Numbered from the stretch's first letter, positions 1-8,890 are shown. The stretch is 64,000 bases of DNA from Nonomuraea candida (GCF_000725485.1 NZ_JOAG01000020.1:62001-126000); one strand, 5' to 3'. The notes: generated from the letters alone by a model not told the origin. Program-made: numbers and translations.

Positions 1-1204
1 GGCGCAGGGCGTCGTAGCCGGCCACGGAGTCCGTGCGCATCGTGAACAGCGACGACGGCGGGATGCCCGAGGCGTCGAGCGTGGTCAGCCCCATGCACAG
101 GACGGTCAGGAGCAGCGCCGAGCCGGCCCAGGCCAGGCGGGGCCGCTGGCCGACGAAGCCCGCCACGCCGCGCCACACCCCGTCGCGCGCCTCCTGCCCC
201 GGGCGCGGCAGGCTCGGCCAGAACGCGCGCCGCCCGCCCAGCAGCATCAGCGCGGGCAGCAGCGTCACCATGACCACCATCGTGACCAGGATGCCGATGG
301 CCGCCGCCGCGCCGATCGAGCGCAGCGCGTTGGTGTCGGCCACGACGAGGCAGCCGACGCCGCCCGCCACCGTGAGCGACGAGGCGACGACCGTGCGGAC
401 CCCGCCCGACAGCGCGCCCTTCAGCGCCGCCGTCTCGTCGGCCGTCACGCGCAGCCGCTCGCGGTAGCGGGCCACGAGCAGGAGCGCGTAGTCGGTGGCC
501 ACCCCGAACACCAGCACGGTGAACACCTCGGGCGTGGCCGCGCGCAGCGTCATCAGCCCGGACCGGGCCAGCGCGTAGACCGCCGCGGCCGAGCACAGGT
601 AGGCCACCACCACGGCGAGCATGGGGATCACCCACAGCACGGGGCTGCGGTAGACGGCGAGCAGGACCAGCAGCACCACGCCCACGCTCAGCGCCAGCAG
701 GGTGCCGTCGACCCGGCGGAAGGAGTCGACGTAGTCGGCCGCGGCCCCGCCGGCGCCGCTCACGTGGCTCACCAGGCCGGGCGGCCTGTCCTCGGTGGCG
801 ATCTGGCGCAGCCGCTCGACCAGCGGGCTGACCATCACGCCCGGCCTGCCGGACACCAGCACGGTGACCTGCAGCGCCTCCCCGTCGGCGCTGGGCACCG
901 GGTCGGAGGCGGTGCCGAGCACGTCGGGCACGGTGGCGAACTGCCGCAGATCGCGCCGCGCCGCCCGCAGGTCCTTCCGCAGCAGCCCCCCGGGCCGTTC
1001 GTAGATCACCAGGGCCGGCACCACCCGGCCGTCCTGCTTGGCCAGCAGGTCGAGGACGCGGGCGGACTCGACGCCTCTGGCCAGCATGGAGGTGCCGCTG
1101 GTGATGCGGACGTCGTCGAGCGGGCCGCTGGTGAGCACGGCCGCCACGGCCAGGGCCACCCACCCGATCACCACTCCGACCGCGATTCTCCGCGCTGTGG
1201 CCAT
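1..1204 (-). CDS. MMPL-family (RND superfamily) exporter, N-terminal part
   Basis: About 401 codons are visible; the rest of the gene lies beyond the left edge. The product starts with a membrane-anchor helix, then an extracytoplasmic porter domain (about residues 30-165), then a cluster of hydrophobic helices. The MMPL signature GVATDYALLLVARYRE lies near residue 240, with the Asp-Tyr pair used for proton relay in this family. MMPL proteins export lipids or other hydrophobic products across the membrane using the proton gradient. The start is an ATG without an obvious Shine-Dalgarno. The substrate cannot be read from the sequence. It lies tail-to-head behind a degenerate minus-strand gene. 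Confidence 0.9.
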   Translation of the reverse strand, partial: MATARRIAVGVVIGWVALAVAAVLTSGPLDDVRITSGTSMLARGVESARVLDLLAKQDGRVVPALVIYERPGGLLRKDLRAARRDLRQFATVPDVLGTASDPVPSADGEALQVTVLVSGRPGVMVSPLVERLRQIATEDRPPGLVSHVSGAGGAAADYVDSFRRVDGTLLALSVGVVLLVLLAVYRSPVLWVIPMLAVVVAYLCSAAAVYALARSGLMTLRAATPEVFTVLVFGVATDYALLLVARYRERLRVTADETAALKGALSGGVRTVVASSLTVAGGVGCLVVADTNALRSIGAAAAIGILVTMVVMVTLLPALMLLGGRRAFWPSLPRPGQEARDGVWRGVAGFVGQRPRLAWAGSALLLTVLCMGLTTLDASGIPPSSLFTMRTDSVAGYDALR

Positions 1205-1322
1205 TCGCAACAAAACCGACAATTCCCGCCCACCCCCCGTCGCCTGGTGAGAATGTGTCCGTCAGCACGTAGACCATAAATTCCCGGTCCCGCTTAAACA
1301 AACTTTTGCAGGAGTCTCATAT

Positions 1323-1358
1323 TCGCGTCATGGGAGCATCAAAGGGGACATGACGCGA
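1323..1358. promoter_or_regulatory. 10-bp inverted repeat in the gap upstream of the MMPL gene
   Basis: TCGCGTCATG at 1323-1332 is repeated as its exact reverse complement at 1349-1358, with 16 bases between. The surrounding 1205-1463 gap is AT-richer than its flanks and holds no gene. The two half-sites are about 26 bases apart centre to centre, so this could be an operator for the MMPL gene or a hairpin after the minus-strand relic. Confidence 0.4.
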
Positions 1359-1463
1359 TTATCTCTTCTCGCGGAAATGGTTGTGGCGCATGCGGCGGCG
1401 AGAATTGAAGGGTGGTCGCCACATGGGGGGAAGTCGCCGTGCCGTTGGATCGGGGGCGAGGGG

Positions 1464-2040
1464 TCAGGGCCTGACGCGGAGGTCGGCGAAGAGGGCCCGA
1501 TGGTCGGAGCCGGGCACGTCGAACACCCGCACCCCGACCGCCGTGCCGCGGGCGTCCGTCAGCACGTGGTCGATGGCCACCAGCGGCGGCAGCGCGCGGC
1601 CGTACGGCCACGTCGGGGTCAGGCCCTGCCCGGTGGAGGCCGCCGCGTCGGTGTACCCCGTGTCGAGCAGGCGGCGGAAGACCGCGTGGTCGAGGGTGGC
1701 GTTGAAGTCACCCGCCAGAACCCGCGGCGGGCCCGCGCCGGAAGCGGGCGGCAGGGCGGCGATCCCCGCCTCCCACCGCGGCACCGTCCGGGGCACGGGC
1801 GCGACCGGGTGCACGACCACCACCTCGACGGCCGGGCCGCCGGGCAGCACCACCTCGGCCACCGGCATGTGGTGCCCGACCGGCCGGAACAGCCCGGTGC
1901 GTTCGCGCAGCGGATGGCGGGCGTACACGCCGCTGCCCTCGGGGCCGCGGAAGTCGGCCCTGCCGATGTGGTGCGGCAGCAGCTCTGCCAGCCCGGCCGC
2001 CGCCAGCCGAACACGCCCGCCTCCAGCCCGGCCTCCACCT
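1464..2040 (-). pseudogene. 5'-truncated endonuclease/exonuclease/phosphatase family protein
   Basis: The C-terminal half of an EEP-family phosphodiesterase/nuclease is readable, with GDFN (in LAGDFNATL), IDHVL and the terminal SDHRAL motif. These are the metal-binding and catalytic motifs of the second half of the fold. The first half, which should hold the membrane helices common in actinobacterial members and the early Asn and Glu ligands, is absent. Homology fades near AAGLAELLPHH at about 2000, and a reading-frame change appears just upstream. No convincing start exists, and the 5' side runs into the promoter of the plus-strand FG-GAP gene. I read this as a relic. An alternative is a short expressed fragment. 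Confidence 0.6.
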
Positions 2041-2123
2041 CCGCCCGGCCTCCGCGCCCGCCCGGCCCCGTCCTTGCCGCCGTCGCGCCTGCCCGGCCCG
2101 TCCCGGCTGGCGGGGTGCCGGTC

Positions 2124-2138
2124 TAGGCTTTGGGGGTG
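2124..2138 (+). promoter_or_regulatory. Leaderless promoter of the FG-GAP gene
   Basis: A -10-like hexamer TAGGCT (2124-2129) is followed by six bases and then GTG at 2136. No Shine-Dalgarno precedes the GTG. This geometry matches leaderless transcription in actinobacteria and decides the start in favour of 2136. Confidence 0.55.
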
Positions 2139-3458
2139 CGGCGTAAGGTGATGATCTGGTCGTTGCCGGTCCTGATGCTCGCGGGCTGCGGCGGCGGGCC
2201 GGGCCAGGAGGGGCCGTCGCGCGGTCCCGAGCCGTCCGCGTCCGGGTCGCAGCCCGCCTCCACAGCCGCCTCCACCCCGGGGCGCACCCCGTCCTCCGGA
2301 CCTCGGGGCGGCGGCCGGGGAATCGACGACGTCAACGCGGACGGGTACGCGGACCTGGTCATCGAGGTCGGCGTCTCCGAGCGCCGGCAGCTCGCCGTGC
2401 TGTACGGCTCGTCCCGCGGGCTCGATCCCGGCAGGCGGACGGTGGTGCCGCCCGGCACGTTCTCCTCCTGGCTGGTCGGCGGCGGCATCAGGGGCGACTT
2501 CGACGGTGACGGCTTCGGCGACGTCGTCGCCCACGGCGCGCGGGCGGGGGACGACGCGCCACAGGGCCCGCACCTCCTCTGGGGCGGCCCGGCCGGCATC
2601 GCCGCGCGCACGCCTCCGACTCCCGTACGTCCGGCCGCCGGGAGCGAACCGGCGCACTCCAGAGCGGTCGCGGGCGACTTCGACACCGACGGCCACGCCG
2701 ACCTGGCGCTGTCCGGCCCGCCGCAGGCGGACGCGAGCGCCGCGGATCTCACGGTCCTGTACGGCCCCTTCACCCGCCAGGGCGTCCCCGCCCGCCGCAC
2801 CGTCCAGCCGTCGCCGACCGGGTCGGAGTTCTGGCGGATGACCTCCGACGACCTCGGCGGGCGGCGCGGGGGCGGCCTGCTCGTGCACGAGGGCGACGAC
2901 GGCGAGCAGACCTCCCCCTGGCTGCTCGCGGCCGGCCCCGGCGGCCTGGCGAAGACGGGCAGGAAGCTGAACGCGGGCATGTCGGCGGCGTTCGGCGACT
3001 TCGACGGCGACGGGGCCAGGGACGTCGCGGTCGGCGACGACGGCAGCCGCAACAACGAGCCCGGCTACGAGACCGAACCGCCCTCGGTCGACAAGACGGT
3101 CACCGTCTACCACCGCAACGGCCGGCAGGCGGCGTTCAGGGGCACCGCGGGCGCGGCCGTCGCCGGGGACTTCGACGGGGACGGCCGCGACGACCTCGCC
3201 TTCGGCGGGGCGGGCCGGCAGGGGCCGCCGCGGGCGTACAGCGCGCCGAAGGTCTTCCGGGGCGGCCCCGGCGGTCTCGGCGCCGGGCGGCACGTCGAAG
3301 GGCCGGGCAAGGTGGCGCCGCTGGCGGCGGGGGACTACGACGGCGACGGGGACGACGAACTCGTCCTCGCCGCCGGCGACGACGACGCCCCCGCGATCGT
3401 GCTCACCGACGGCACGAAGCTCCTCACCAGCTTCCCGACCTCCACCCTGGCGTCATAG
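2136..3458 (+). CDS. FG-GAP/VCBS repeat lipoprotein
   Basis: A 440-residue exported protein. Residues 1-20 form a lipoprotein signal ending in the lipobox LAGC, followed by a Pro/Ser/Gly-rich linker to about residue 60. The rest is a series of FG-GAP blades, each with a calcium-loop motif: DVNADG, DFDGDG, DFDTDG, DFDGDG, DFDGDG and DYDGDG. This looks like an integrin-alpha-like beta-propeller of six or seven blades. Such proteins are surface-anchored and bind calcium, and often act in adhesion or carbohydrate recognition; no enzymatic residues are seen. It stands alone between a decayed minus-strand gene and a gene-free gap. Confidence 0.85.
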   Translation: MRRKVMIWSLPVLMLAGCGGGPGQEGPSRGPEPSASGSQPASTAASTPGRTPSSGPRGGGRGIDDVNADGYADLVIEVGVSERRQLAVLYGSSRGLDPGRRTVVPPGTFSSWLVGGGIRGDFDGDGFGDVVAHGARAGDDAPQGPHLLWGGPAGIAARTPPTPVRPAAGSEPAHSRAVAGDFDTDGHADLALSGPPQADASAADLTVLYGPFTRQGVPARRTVQPSPTGSEFWRMTSDDLGGRRGGGLLVHEGDDGEQTSPWLLAAGPGGLAKTGRKLNAGMSAAFGDFDGDGARDVAVGDDGSRNNEPGYETEPPSVDKTVTVYHRNGRQAAFRGTAGAAVAGDFDGDGRDDLAFGGAGRQGPPRAYSAPKVFRGGPGGLGAGRHVEGPGKVAPLAAGDYDGDGDDELVLAAGDDDAPAIVLTDGTKLLTSFPTSTLAS

Positions 3459-3757
3459 CCCCGCCACTCGATGGCGGGGCCGGGACGGAAACGGGCGCCG
3501 GCGGCCGGGCAGAGGCGGGCGGTCGCGGGAGACGGCGGTCCCGGAAAGCGGACCGGGGCGTGCCGGTCAGTGGTGGTCGCGTTTCCAGAGCTCGGCCAGG
3601 TCGTCGGTGCCGGCGCTCTGGACGGCGATGCTCCTCACCTGGCGGTCGTGCCGGCGTACGAGACGGGCCTGGTCACCCCCCAGCGGCGACCGGCTCGTCA
3701 TCCCCGGCGGCGACGGCGCGACCTGATCGCCGGCACCGGCGGCGATAGGATGCGTGC
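3459..3757. other. Gene-poor gap with a possible minus-strand 3' relic
   Basis: No complete gene is visible. On the minus strand about 45 codons of plausible coding sequence end at a stop at 3567-3569, with a charged tail ending LAELWKRDHH. They have no credible start because the frame upstream runs through the repeats of the next gene. It may be the last part of a lost gene; I cannot name it. Confidence 0.25.
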
Positions 3758-3760
3758 ATG
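3746..3760 (+). promoter_or_regulatory. Leaderless promoter of the marR-type gene
   Basis: TAGGAT (3746-3751), then six bases, then ATG at 3758. It has the same geometry as the FG-GAP promoter. No Shine-Dalgarno is present. Confidence 0.5.
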
Positions 3761-4414
3761 AGCACCACCGAGCGGCCCGGCGACCCAGGCGGCTCGGGCC
3801 GGCCCGGCCGATCTGGTGGTTCCGGCCGATCCGGTGGGTCCGTTGGGTCCGGTGGGCCTGGCGGCGCCGGTCGCTCTGGCGGCTCAGGCAGGCCGGACGG
3901 TCCCGGTGGCTCCGGTGGGCCTGGCGGCGCCGGTGGGGCGCTTGGTGAAAATCTCGGGTGGACACTCGGGGTGCTGCTGCGGGCCTACCAGGGGTCCGTC
4001 GTCACCGTGATCGGTGATCTGCCGCACGGCCCGCGCGGTTATCAGACCCTCGCCGCGGTGGCGGGCGGCGCCCATCCCACGCAGCTCGCGCTGGCCGCGC
4101 ACCTGGGCATCGACCGGACCGTCATGACCTACCTCATCGACGACCTGGTCAAGGCCGGGCTGGTCGAGCGCCGCCTCAACCCGGCCGACCGCCGCCAGCG
4201 CCGGATCGTGGCCACCGCCAAGGGGCTGCGCACGTTCCGCGACCTCGAACGGCGCGTCCGCGAGGCGGAGGACGGCCTGCTCGGGGCGCTCGACGCGGGC
4301 GAGCGCGAGACGTTCCGGACCCTGTTGTGGCGGGTGGCCTGCGACGTGCGCGACATCGAACCCGCCAAGGACCCGTGCGAGGTGGCCGAGGAACTGCTCG
4401 CGGACGGGGCCTGA
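3758..4414 (+). CDS. MarR-family regulator with a Gly/Ser-rich N-terminal extension
   Basis: A 218-residue protein. Residues 1-65 are a low-complexity Gly/Ser/Arg/Pro segment absent from ordinary MarR proteins (about 140-160 residues). Residues 66-215 form a winged-helix MarR domain: recognition-helix region HLGIDRTVMTYLIDDLVKAG, wing ERRLNPADRRQRRI, and a C-terminal dimerisation helix. MarR repressors usually sense small phenolic or redox-active ligands and control adjacent enzymes or pumps. The next genes on the same strand are the flavin/F420 oxidoreductases from 4681, which are plausible targets. If the leaderless ATG is the true start, the repeat tract is translated. Confidence 0.85.
   Translation: MSTTERPGDPGGSGRPGRSGGSGRSGGSVGSGGPGGAGRSGGSGRPDGPGGSGGPGGAGGALGENLGWTLGVLLRAYQGSVVTVIGDLPHGPRGYQTLAAVAGGAHPTQLALAAHLGIDRTVMTYLIDDLVKAGLVERRLNPADRRQRRIVATAKGLRTFRDLERRVREAEDGLLGALDAGERETFRTLLWRVACDVRDIEPAKDPCEVAEELLADGA
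3848..3934 (+). repeat. 24-bp direct repeat with 63-bp period inside the MarR N-terminus
   Basis: An identical 24-base segment occurs at 3848-3871 and 3911-3934. The period is 21 codons, so the frame is kept, and both copies encode SGGPGGAG-type sequence. It reflects tandem expansion of the low-complexity N-terminal tract. Confidence 0.7.
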
Positions 4415-4680
4415 GGCTCAGCCCTTCCCGCGTTCCGAGAGGGACCGCCTTCCCGCCCTTCACCGGAGGACGGCTTCCCGTGGCCCGGAGAGGACGGCCT
4501 CTCGCGCTCCCGGAGCCGTCGTCCTCCGTTCCGGAGCCATCTCCCGGCCTCCTCAGGGGAGACCCAAGCGTTTGCATGCGCGGGGAATGCCCGGACGCAA
4601 AGCGCTGTTGTGCAACTCGTCTGGCATGGAGATAGTCTGCCGGACAACGTATCGCCTTGCCGGCGGAAGAGGAGCGCACG

Positions 4681-5598
4681 ATGCCTGACTACGGGCACGA
4701 CCTGATCTTCGGATCCTTCATCATCCCCGCCAACGCCGCGCCCCACGAGGTCGTCGCGCTGGCGCAGGAGTCCGAGGCCGCAGGGCTGGACCTGGCGACC
4801 TTCCAGGACCACCCCTACCAGTCGGCCTTCCTGGACACGTGGACGCTGCTGTCCTACGTCGCCGCCAGGACCGAGCGCATCCGCCTGTCCGGCAACGTCA
4901 TCAACCTCCCGCTGCGCCCGCCGGCCGTGCTCGCCAGGGCGGCGGCCAGCCTCGACCTGCTCAGCGGCGGCCGGTTCGAGCTGGGGCTCGGCGCGGGCGG
5001 CTTCTGGGACGCGATCGAGGCGATGGGCGGCAGGCGGCTGACCCCCGGGCAGGCCGTGGACGCGCTCGGCGAGGCCATCGACATCATCCGCGGCATCTGG
5101 GACGCCGGCGAGCGGTCGCGGTTCCGGGTGGACGGGACGTACTACCGGGTCGAGGGGGCCAAGCGCGGCCCCGCCCCGGCGCACGACATCGGCATCTGGC
5201 TGGGGGCGTACAAGCCGAAGATGCTCCGCCTGACCGGGGCCAAGGCCGACGGGTGGCTGCCCTCGCTGCCGTACATCCAGAGCCTCGACGAGATCGCCGA
5301 GGCCAACGCCACCATCGACGCGGCGGCCGTCGAGGCCGGGCGCGAGCCCGCCGCGATCCGCCGGCTGTTCAACGTCACCGGCCGGTTCGGCCAGGGCGGC
5401 GACCGGTTCCTGGACGGGCCGCCCGAGCAGTGGGCCGAGCAGCTCGCGGCGCTGACCCTGGAGTACGGCTTCTCCGGCTACATCCTCATGGCCGACGACG
5501 CGGCCACCATCCGCACGTTCGGCGAGCAGGTCGCGCCCGGGGTGCGGGAGCTGGTGGCGCGGGAGCGCGCGGCGCGCGTCTCCGGGGCGGGGCGATGA
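4681..5598 (+). CDS. LLM-class F420-dependent oxidoreductase
   Basis: A 305-residue TIM-barrel enzyme of the bacterial luciferase-like family. Features include the N-terminal strand DLIFGSFIIP, the helix HEVVALAQESEAAGLDLATFQDHPY, RIRLSGNVINLPLRPPAVLARAAAS (the bulge and cofactor region) and GRFELGLGAGGFWDAI. These match F420-dependent members better than FMN luciferases. The ATG at 4681 has GAGGAG just upstream. Its stop overlaps the start of the next gene (ATGA), so the two are translationally coupled. It probably transfers hydride from F420H2 to a small organic substrate; the substrate is unknown. Confidence 0.85.
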   Translation: MPDYGHDLIFGSFIIPANAAPHEVVALAQESEAAGLDLATFQDHPYQSAFLDTWTLLSYVAARTERIRLSGNVINLPLRPPAVLARAAASLDLLSGGRFELGLGAGGFWDAIEAMGGRRLTPGQAVDALGEAIDIIRGIWDAGERSRFRVDGTYYRVEGAKRGPAPAHDIGIWLGAYKPKMLRLTGAKADGWLPSLPYIQSLDEIAEANATIDAAAVEAGREPAAIRRLFNVTGRFGQGGDRFLDGPPEQWAEQLAALTLEYGFSGYILMADDAATIRTFGEQVAPGVRELVARERAARVSGAGR

Positions 5599-7868
5599 GC
5601 GTGGAGCACGGCCATCCGCTGCGGTTCGGCGTGCTGCTCACGCCGCGTGACGGCGAGCGGGCCGGGGCGCTGGCCGAGCGGGCCCGGATGAGCGAGGAGC
5701 TCGGGTACGACCTCGTCTCCTTCCGGGACGTGCCCGGCGGTCTCGACCCGTGGACGCTCCTGAGCTGGGCCGCCGCCCGCACCGCCCGCGTCCGCCTCAC
5801 CACCCACGCCCGCGCCCACGGGGCCGGGGCGGACCACCCGGCCGTCACGGCGCGGGCCGCGGCGAGCCTCGACCTGCTCACCGATGGCCGCGTCGAGCTG
5901 GTCCTCGACGGGGCGGACGGCACGCTGAGCGAGACCGTCGACGTCATCCGCGGCGTCTGGGCCGCGGCCGAACGCTCGCCCCTGCGCTTCGACGGCGAGC
6001 ACCACCGCCTGACCGGCGCGGAACGCGGCCCGGCCCCGGCGCACAACCTCCCGCTCTGGATCACCGCCACCACGGGCGGGGCGCAGGCCCTGCGCGTGGC
6101 CGGACGCAAGGCCGACGGCGTGCTCCTCGTCCCGGCGACCGGGGACGCGCCGCTCGCCCCGGACCCCGGCGGCGTGCTCCTCGCCCCGGACCCCGGCGGG
6201 GTGCCGGCCGGCCCGGGCACCGGGGACGGGCTCGCGCGGGCCGCCGCGCTCATCGACGAGGCGGCCACGGCGGCGGGACGCGACCCGCGCGAGATCCGCC
6301 GCGCCGCGCGCATCACCGGCCGTTTCACGCCCGAGTCCGAAGGCTTCCTGACCGGCCCGCCCCGGCGGTGGGCCGACGACCTGCTCCCGCTGATCCGCGA
6401 CCACGGCCTCAGCACGTTCATCCTGGCCACGGACGACCCCGGGACGTTGCGGCGCTTCGCCGTCGAGGTGGTCCCGGCGCTGCGGGCGGCCAGGGGAGAG
6501 GTGGCGGAGCGGACCCCGGCCAGCCTGTTCGTCCGCCGCCACCGCCGGGAGGGCATCGACTACGACGCCGTCCCCGCCGCGCTCGCCGGCACCGCGATCG
6601 AACCCGGGGACGCGGGGTTCGCCCGCGTGCGCTCCACGTACATGCGCGGCGGATCCCCCGGGCTGGTGCTGCGCCCCGGCACGCCGGAGGAGGTGGGGCA
6701 GGCCGTGCGCTTCGCGCGTACGCAGCCGGTGAAGCTGTCGGTCCGCAGCGGCGGGCACGGCATCAGCGGCCGTTCGACCAACCACGGCGGCATCGTCATC
6801 GACCTGTCACGCCTGCACGCCATCGAGATCCTCGACAAGGCGGCCCGCCGCGTGCGGGTGGAGCCGGGCGCGCGCTGGAGCGACGTCGCCGCCGCGCTGG
6901 CCCCGCACGGCTGGGCGCTCAGCTCCGGCGACTACGGCGGCGTGGGCGTCGGCGGCCTGGCCACGGCGGGCGGCATCGGCTGGCTCGTCCGCCAGCACGG
7001 CCTGACCATCGACCGCCTCCGCGCCGTGGACCTGGTGCTGGCCGACGGCACCCGCGTGCGCGCCGACGAGACCGAGCACGCCGAGCTGTTCTGGGGCGTG
7101 CGCGGGGCGGGGGCCAACTTCGGCATCGTCACGTCGTTCGAGTTCGAGGTGGACGAGGTGGGGGACGTGGGGTTCGCCCAGCTCGTCCTGGACGTCACCG
7201 ACACGGCCGGCTTCCTCGAACGCTGGGGCGCCGCCATGGAGGCCGCGCCCCGCGACCTGACCAGCTCCGTCATCATCGGCCGGCCCAGCCCCGGCCGGCC
7301 GCTCATCGGCCAGATCATGGCCGTCGTCAACTCCGGCGACGCCCGGACGATCATCGACCGGCTGCAGCCGATCGCCGCGACGGCCCCGCTCCTGGACCAC
7401 TCCATCCAGGTCCAGCCGTACGCGTCGGTCATGCACGTCCCGCACCGCCCGCACGACGGGCAGGGTGAGCCCGTCACCAGGGCGGCGCTGGCCGACCACC
7501 TCACGCCGGAGCTGGCCGCGGCGGCCGGGCGGCTGATCGGCACCGGGCTGACGTACTTCTTCCAGGTCAGGGCCGTGGGCGGCGTCGCCTCCGACGTCCC
7601 GCCCGACGCCACCGCGTACGCGGGCCGGTCGGCGAACTTCAGCCTCGTCGCCTTCGGCTCCAGCCGGCGGGGGCTGGACGCGGCCTGGGACGAGCTGCTG
7701 CCGCACTTCAACGGCACGTACATCAACTTCGAGACCGACCTGCGCCCCGAACGGGTGCACGACGCCTACCCCGGTCCCACGCTGCGGCGGCTGCGGGCGC
7801 TGAAGCGCCGCTACGACCCGGACAACGTCTTCCGCGACAACTTCAACATCACCCCGTCGGACCCCTGA
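5595..7868 (+). CDS. Fusion of a luciferase-like domain with an FAD-linked (BBE-type) oxidase
   Basis: A 757-residue protein with two flavoenzyme modules. Residues 8-310 are a second luciferase-like (LLM) domain, diverged from the upstream neighbour and carrying a Pro/Gly/Asp repeat insert (PLAPDPGG-type) near residue 190. Residues 340-757 are a PCMH-type FAD-binding oxidase: VKLSVRSGGHGISGRSTNHGG contains the expected histidine (H388) for covalent FAD attachment, then the GGLATAGGIGWL loop and the C-terminal BBE segment DPDNVFRDNFNI. No cysteine is seen where bicovalent family members carry one. The ATG overlaps the previous stop. The fusion suggests one substrate passing between an F420/FMN site and an FAD/O2 site; this is inference. 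Confidence 0.85.
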   Translation: MSVEHGHPLRFGVLLTPRDGERAGALAERARMSEELGYDLVSFRDVPGGLDPWTLLSWAAARTARVRLTTHARAHGAGADHPAVTARAAASLDLLTDGRVELVLDGADGTLSETVDVIRGVWAAAERSPLRFDGEHHRLTGAERGPAPAHNLPLWITATTGGAQALRVAGRKADGVLLVPATGDAPLAPDPGGVLLAPDPGGVPAGPGTGDGLARAAALIDEAATAAGRDPREIRRAARITGRFTPESEGFLTGPPRRWADDLLPLIRDHGLSTFILATDDPGTLRRFAVEVVPALRAARGEVAERTPASLFVRRHRREGIDYDAVPAALAGTAIEPGDAGFARVRSTYMRGGSPGLVLRPGTPEEVGQAVRFARTQPVKLSVRSGGHGISGRSTNHGGIVIDLSRLHAIEILDKAARRVRVEPGARWSDVAAALAPHGWALSSGDYGGVGVGGLATAGGIGWLVRQHGLTIDRLRAVDLVLADGTRVRADETEHAELFWGVRGAGANFGIVTSFEFEVDEVGDVGFAQLVLDVTDTAGFLERWGAAMEAAPRDLTSSVIIGRPSPGRPLIGQIMAVVNSGDARTIIDRLQPIAATAPLLDHSIQVQPYASVMHVPHRPHDGQGEPVTRAALADHLTPELAAAAGRLIGTGLTYFFQVRAVGGVASDVPPDATAYAGRSANFSLVAFGSSRRGLDAAWDELLPHFNGTYINFETDLRPERVHDAYPGPTLRRLRALKRRYDPDNVFRDNFNITPSDP

Positions 7869-7949
7869 CCCGATCCCCGGCCGCGCCGCGCCGCACCGGG
7901 CCCCGGAGCGACCCGGGCGCGGCCGGCCGGGAGAGGGTGGCGCGAGGGC

Positions 7950-8750
7950 TCACGCCAGGTCCCAGAGCAGCCGGTAGTAGGCGATGCGCTCCTCGTCGGG
8001 CTCGATCCCGTACCCCTCGTACACGTGGCCGTCGTAGCCGGGCCCGTAGTCGTCCACCGTGCTCCACGCCGCGACGGCGAGGTCGGCCCAGCGGTCGGCG
8101 ACGCCGAGCGAGCCGAGATCGACGTGCGCGGCGAACGTGCCGTCGTCGTGCAGCAGCGTGTTCGGCACGGACGCGTCGCCGTGGCAGACCACCGCCCGGT
8201 CGATCGGCGGCGGCGCGCCGATGCGCGCCCGGGCCTCGGCGAGACCCAGGCGCCGGTGCTCGGGCGCCCAGTCGGCCGGCCCCTCGCCGGCGGCGATGCG
8301 CTCGTCGGCGCGCCGCAGCCGCCGCGCCACGCTCCACTCGAACGGGCACTCCGCCACGGGCAGGGCCTCGTGCAGCAGGCGCAGCCCCCGGCCGATCGCC
8401 CGCGCCGCGACGGCCGGCTCGGCGGCCCAGCGCGGGTCCACCGCGGACACGCCCGGCACCGCCCGGGTCACCAGCCACGCCCCGCCGGCGTCCTCGCCGT
8501 GCTCCAGCACGGGCGGCACGCTCGCCCACCGCGCGGCCCAGGCCAGCCGCTCGGCCTCGGCGATCAGATCGATCTCGGGCGTGCCCGCCGCGACCCACTT
8601 GGCGTAACGGGCCGCGCCGAGCCGGAACGTCAGCCCGCCCAGCTCGTTGCGCCACACAGGCGTGATCTGCTCGCCCCGCGCCAGCGCGGCGACGACCTCC
8701 GGGACGGCGACGGGACCGGCGGGGACCTCGGAATCGACGGAACTGCTCAC
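7950..8750 (-). CDS. Aminoglycoside phosphotransferase-family kinase (APH(3')-like)
   Basis: A 266-residue protein with the protein-kinase-like APH fold. It has the catalytic loop VVCHGDASVPNTLL (HGDxxxPN) and the metal-binding HVDLGSLGVADRWADLA (DxG), plus an N-terminal lobe with AKW in the usual lysine strand. The spacing resembles APH(3') kanamycin kinases, but the real substrate could be any hydroxylated small molecule. I chose the GTG at 8750 because GGAAGG lies about 10 bases upstream; an ATG between them is out of frame. It is divergent from the P450 gene. Resistance is possible but not shown. Confidence 0.8.
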   Translation of the reverse strand: MSSSVDSEVPAGPVAVPEVVAALARGEQITPVWRNELGGLTFRLGAARYAKWVAAGTPEIDLIAEAERLAWAARWASVPPVLEHGEDAGGAWLVTRAVPGVSAVDPRWAAEPAVAARAIGRGLRLLHEALPVAECPFEWSVARRLRRADERIAAGEGPADWAPEHRRLGLAEARARIGAPPPIDRAVVCHGDASVPNTLLHDDGTFAAHVDLGSLGVADRWADLAVAAWSTVDDYGPGYDGHVYEGYGIEPDEERIAYYRLLWDLA

Positions 8751-8813
8751 AAAGACATGATCCTTCCGGGCGGAGGGCCGGTGCCGCAAACGGGTTTCGC
8801 GCCGCTTGACCTT

Positions 8814-8830
8814 GACGCGACGTCAGCGTC
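8814..8830. promoter_or_regulatory. 17-bp interrupted palindrome between aph-like and P450 genes
   Basis: GACGC-N7-GCGTC, with a central ACGTC-like core, lies in the 140-base divergent region. TTGAC hexamers sit on both sides (8804 and 8831 areas). It is a candidate operator for one or both genes. Confidence 0.4.
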
Positions 8831-8890
8831 TTGACTGGGCGGCAGGTGGGCGACCGCCACCGGAAACGACCCCGAGAGGTGCCGAAACCG

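Noticed and set aside
1464..3293. A 609-residue minus-strand frame covering the FG-GAP gene.
   Set aside because: Only the part below about 2040 resembles a protein family; the rest is antisense of the FG-GAP repeats, which have clear calcium-loop motifs on the plus strand.
4839..5594. Long upstream extension of the fusion protein frame through the first luciferase-like gene.
   Set aside because: It is the +1 shadow of the real gene (Arg/Gly-rich product). The ATGA overlap at 5595 is the natural start.
7950..8750. Calling the APH-like gene a proven kanamycin resistance gene.
   Set aside because: Only the kinase motifs are certain; substrate specificity of this fold cannot be read by eye.
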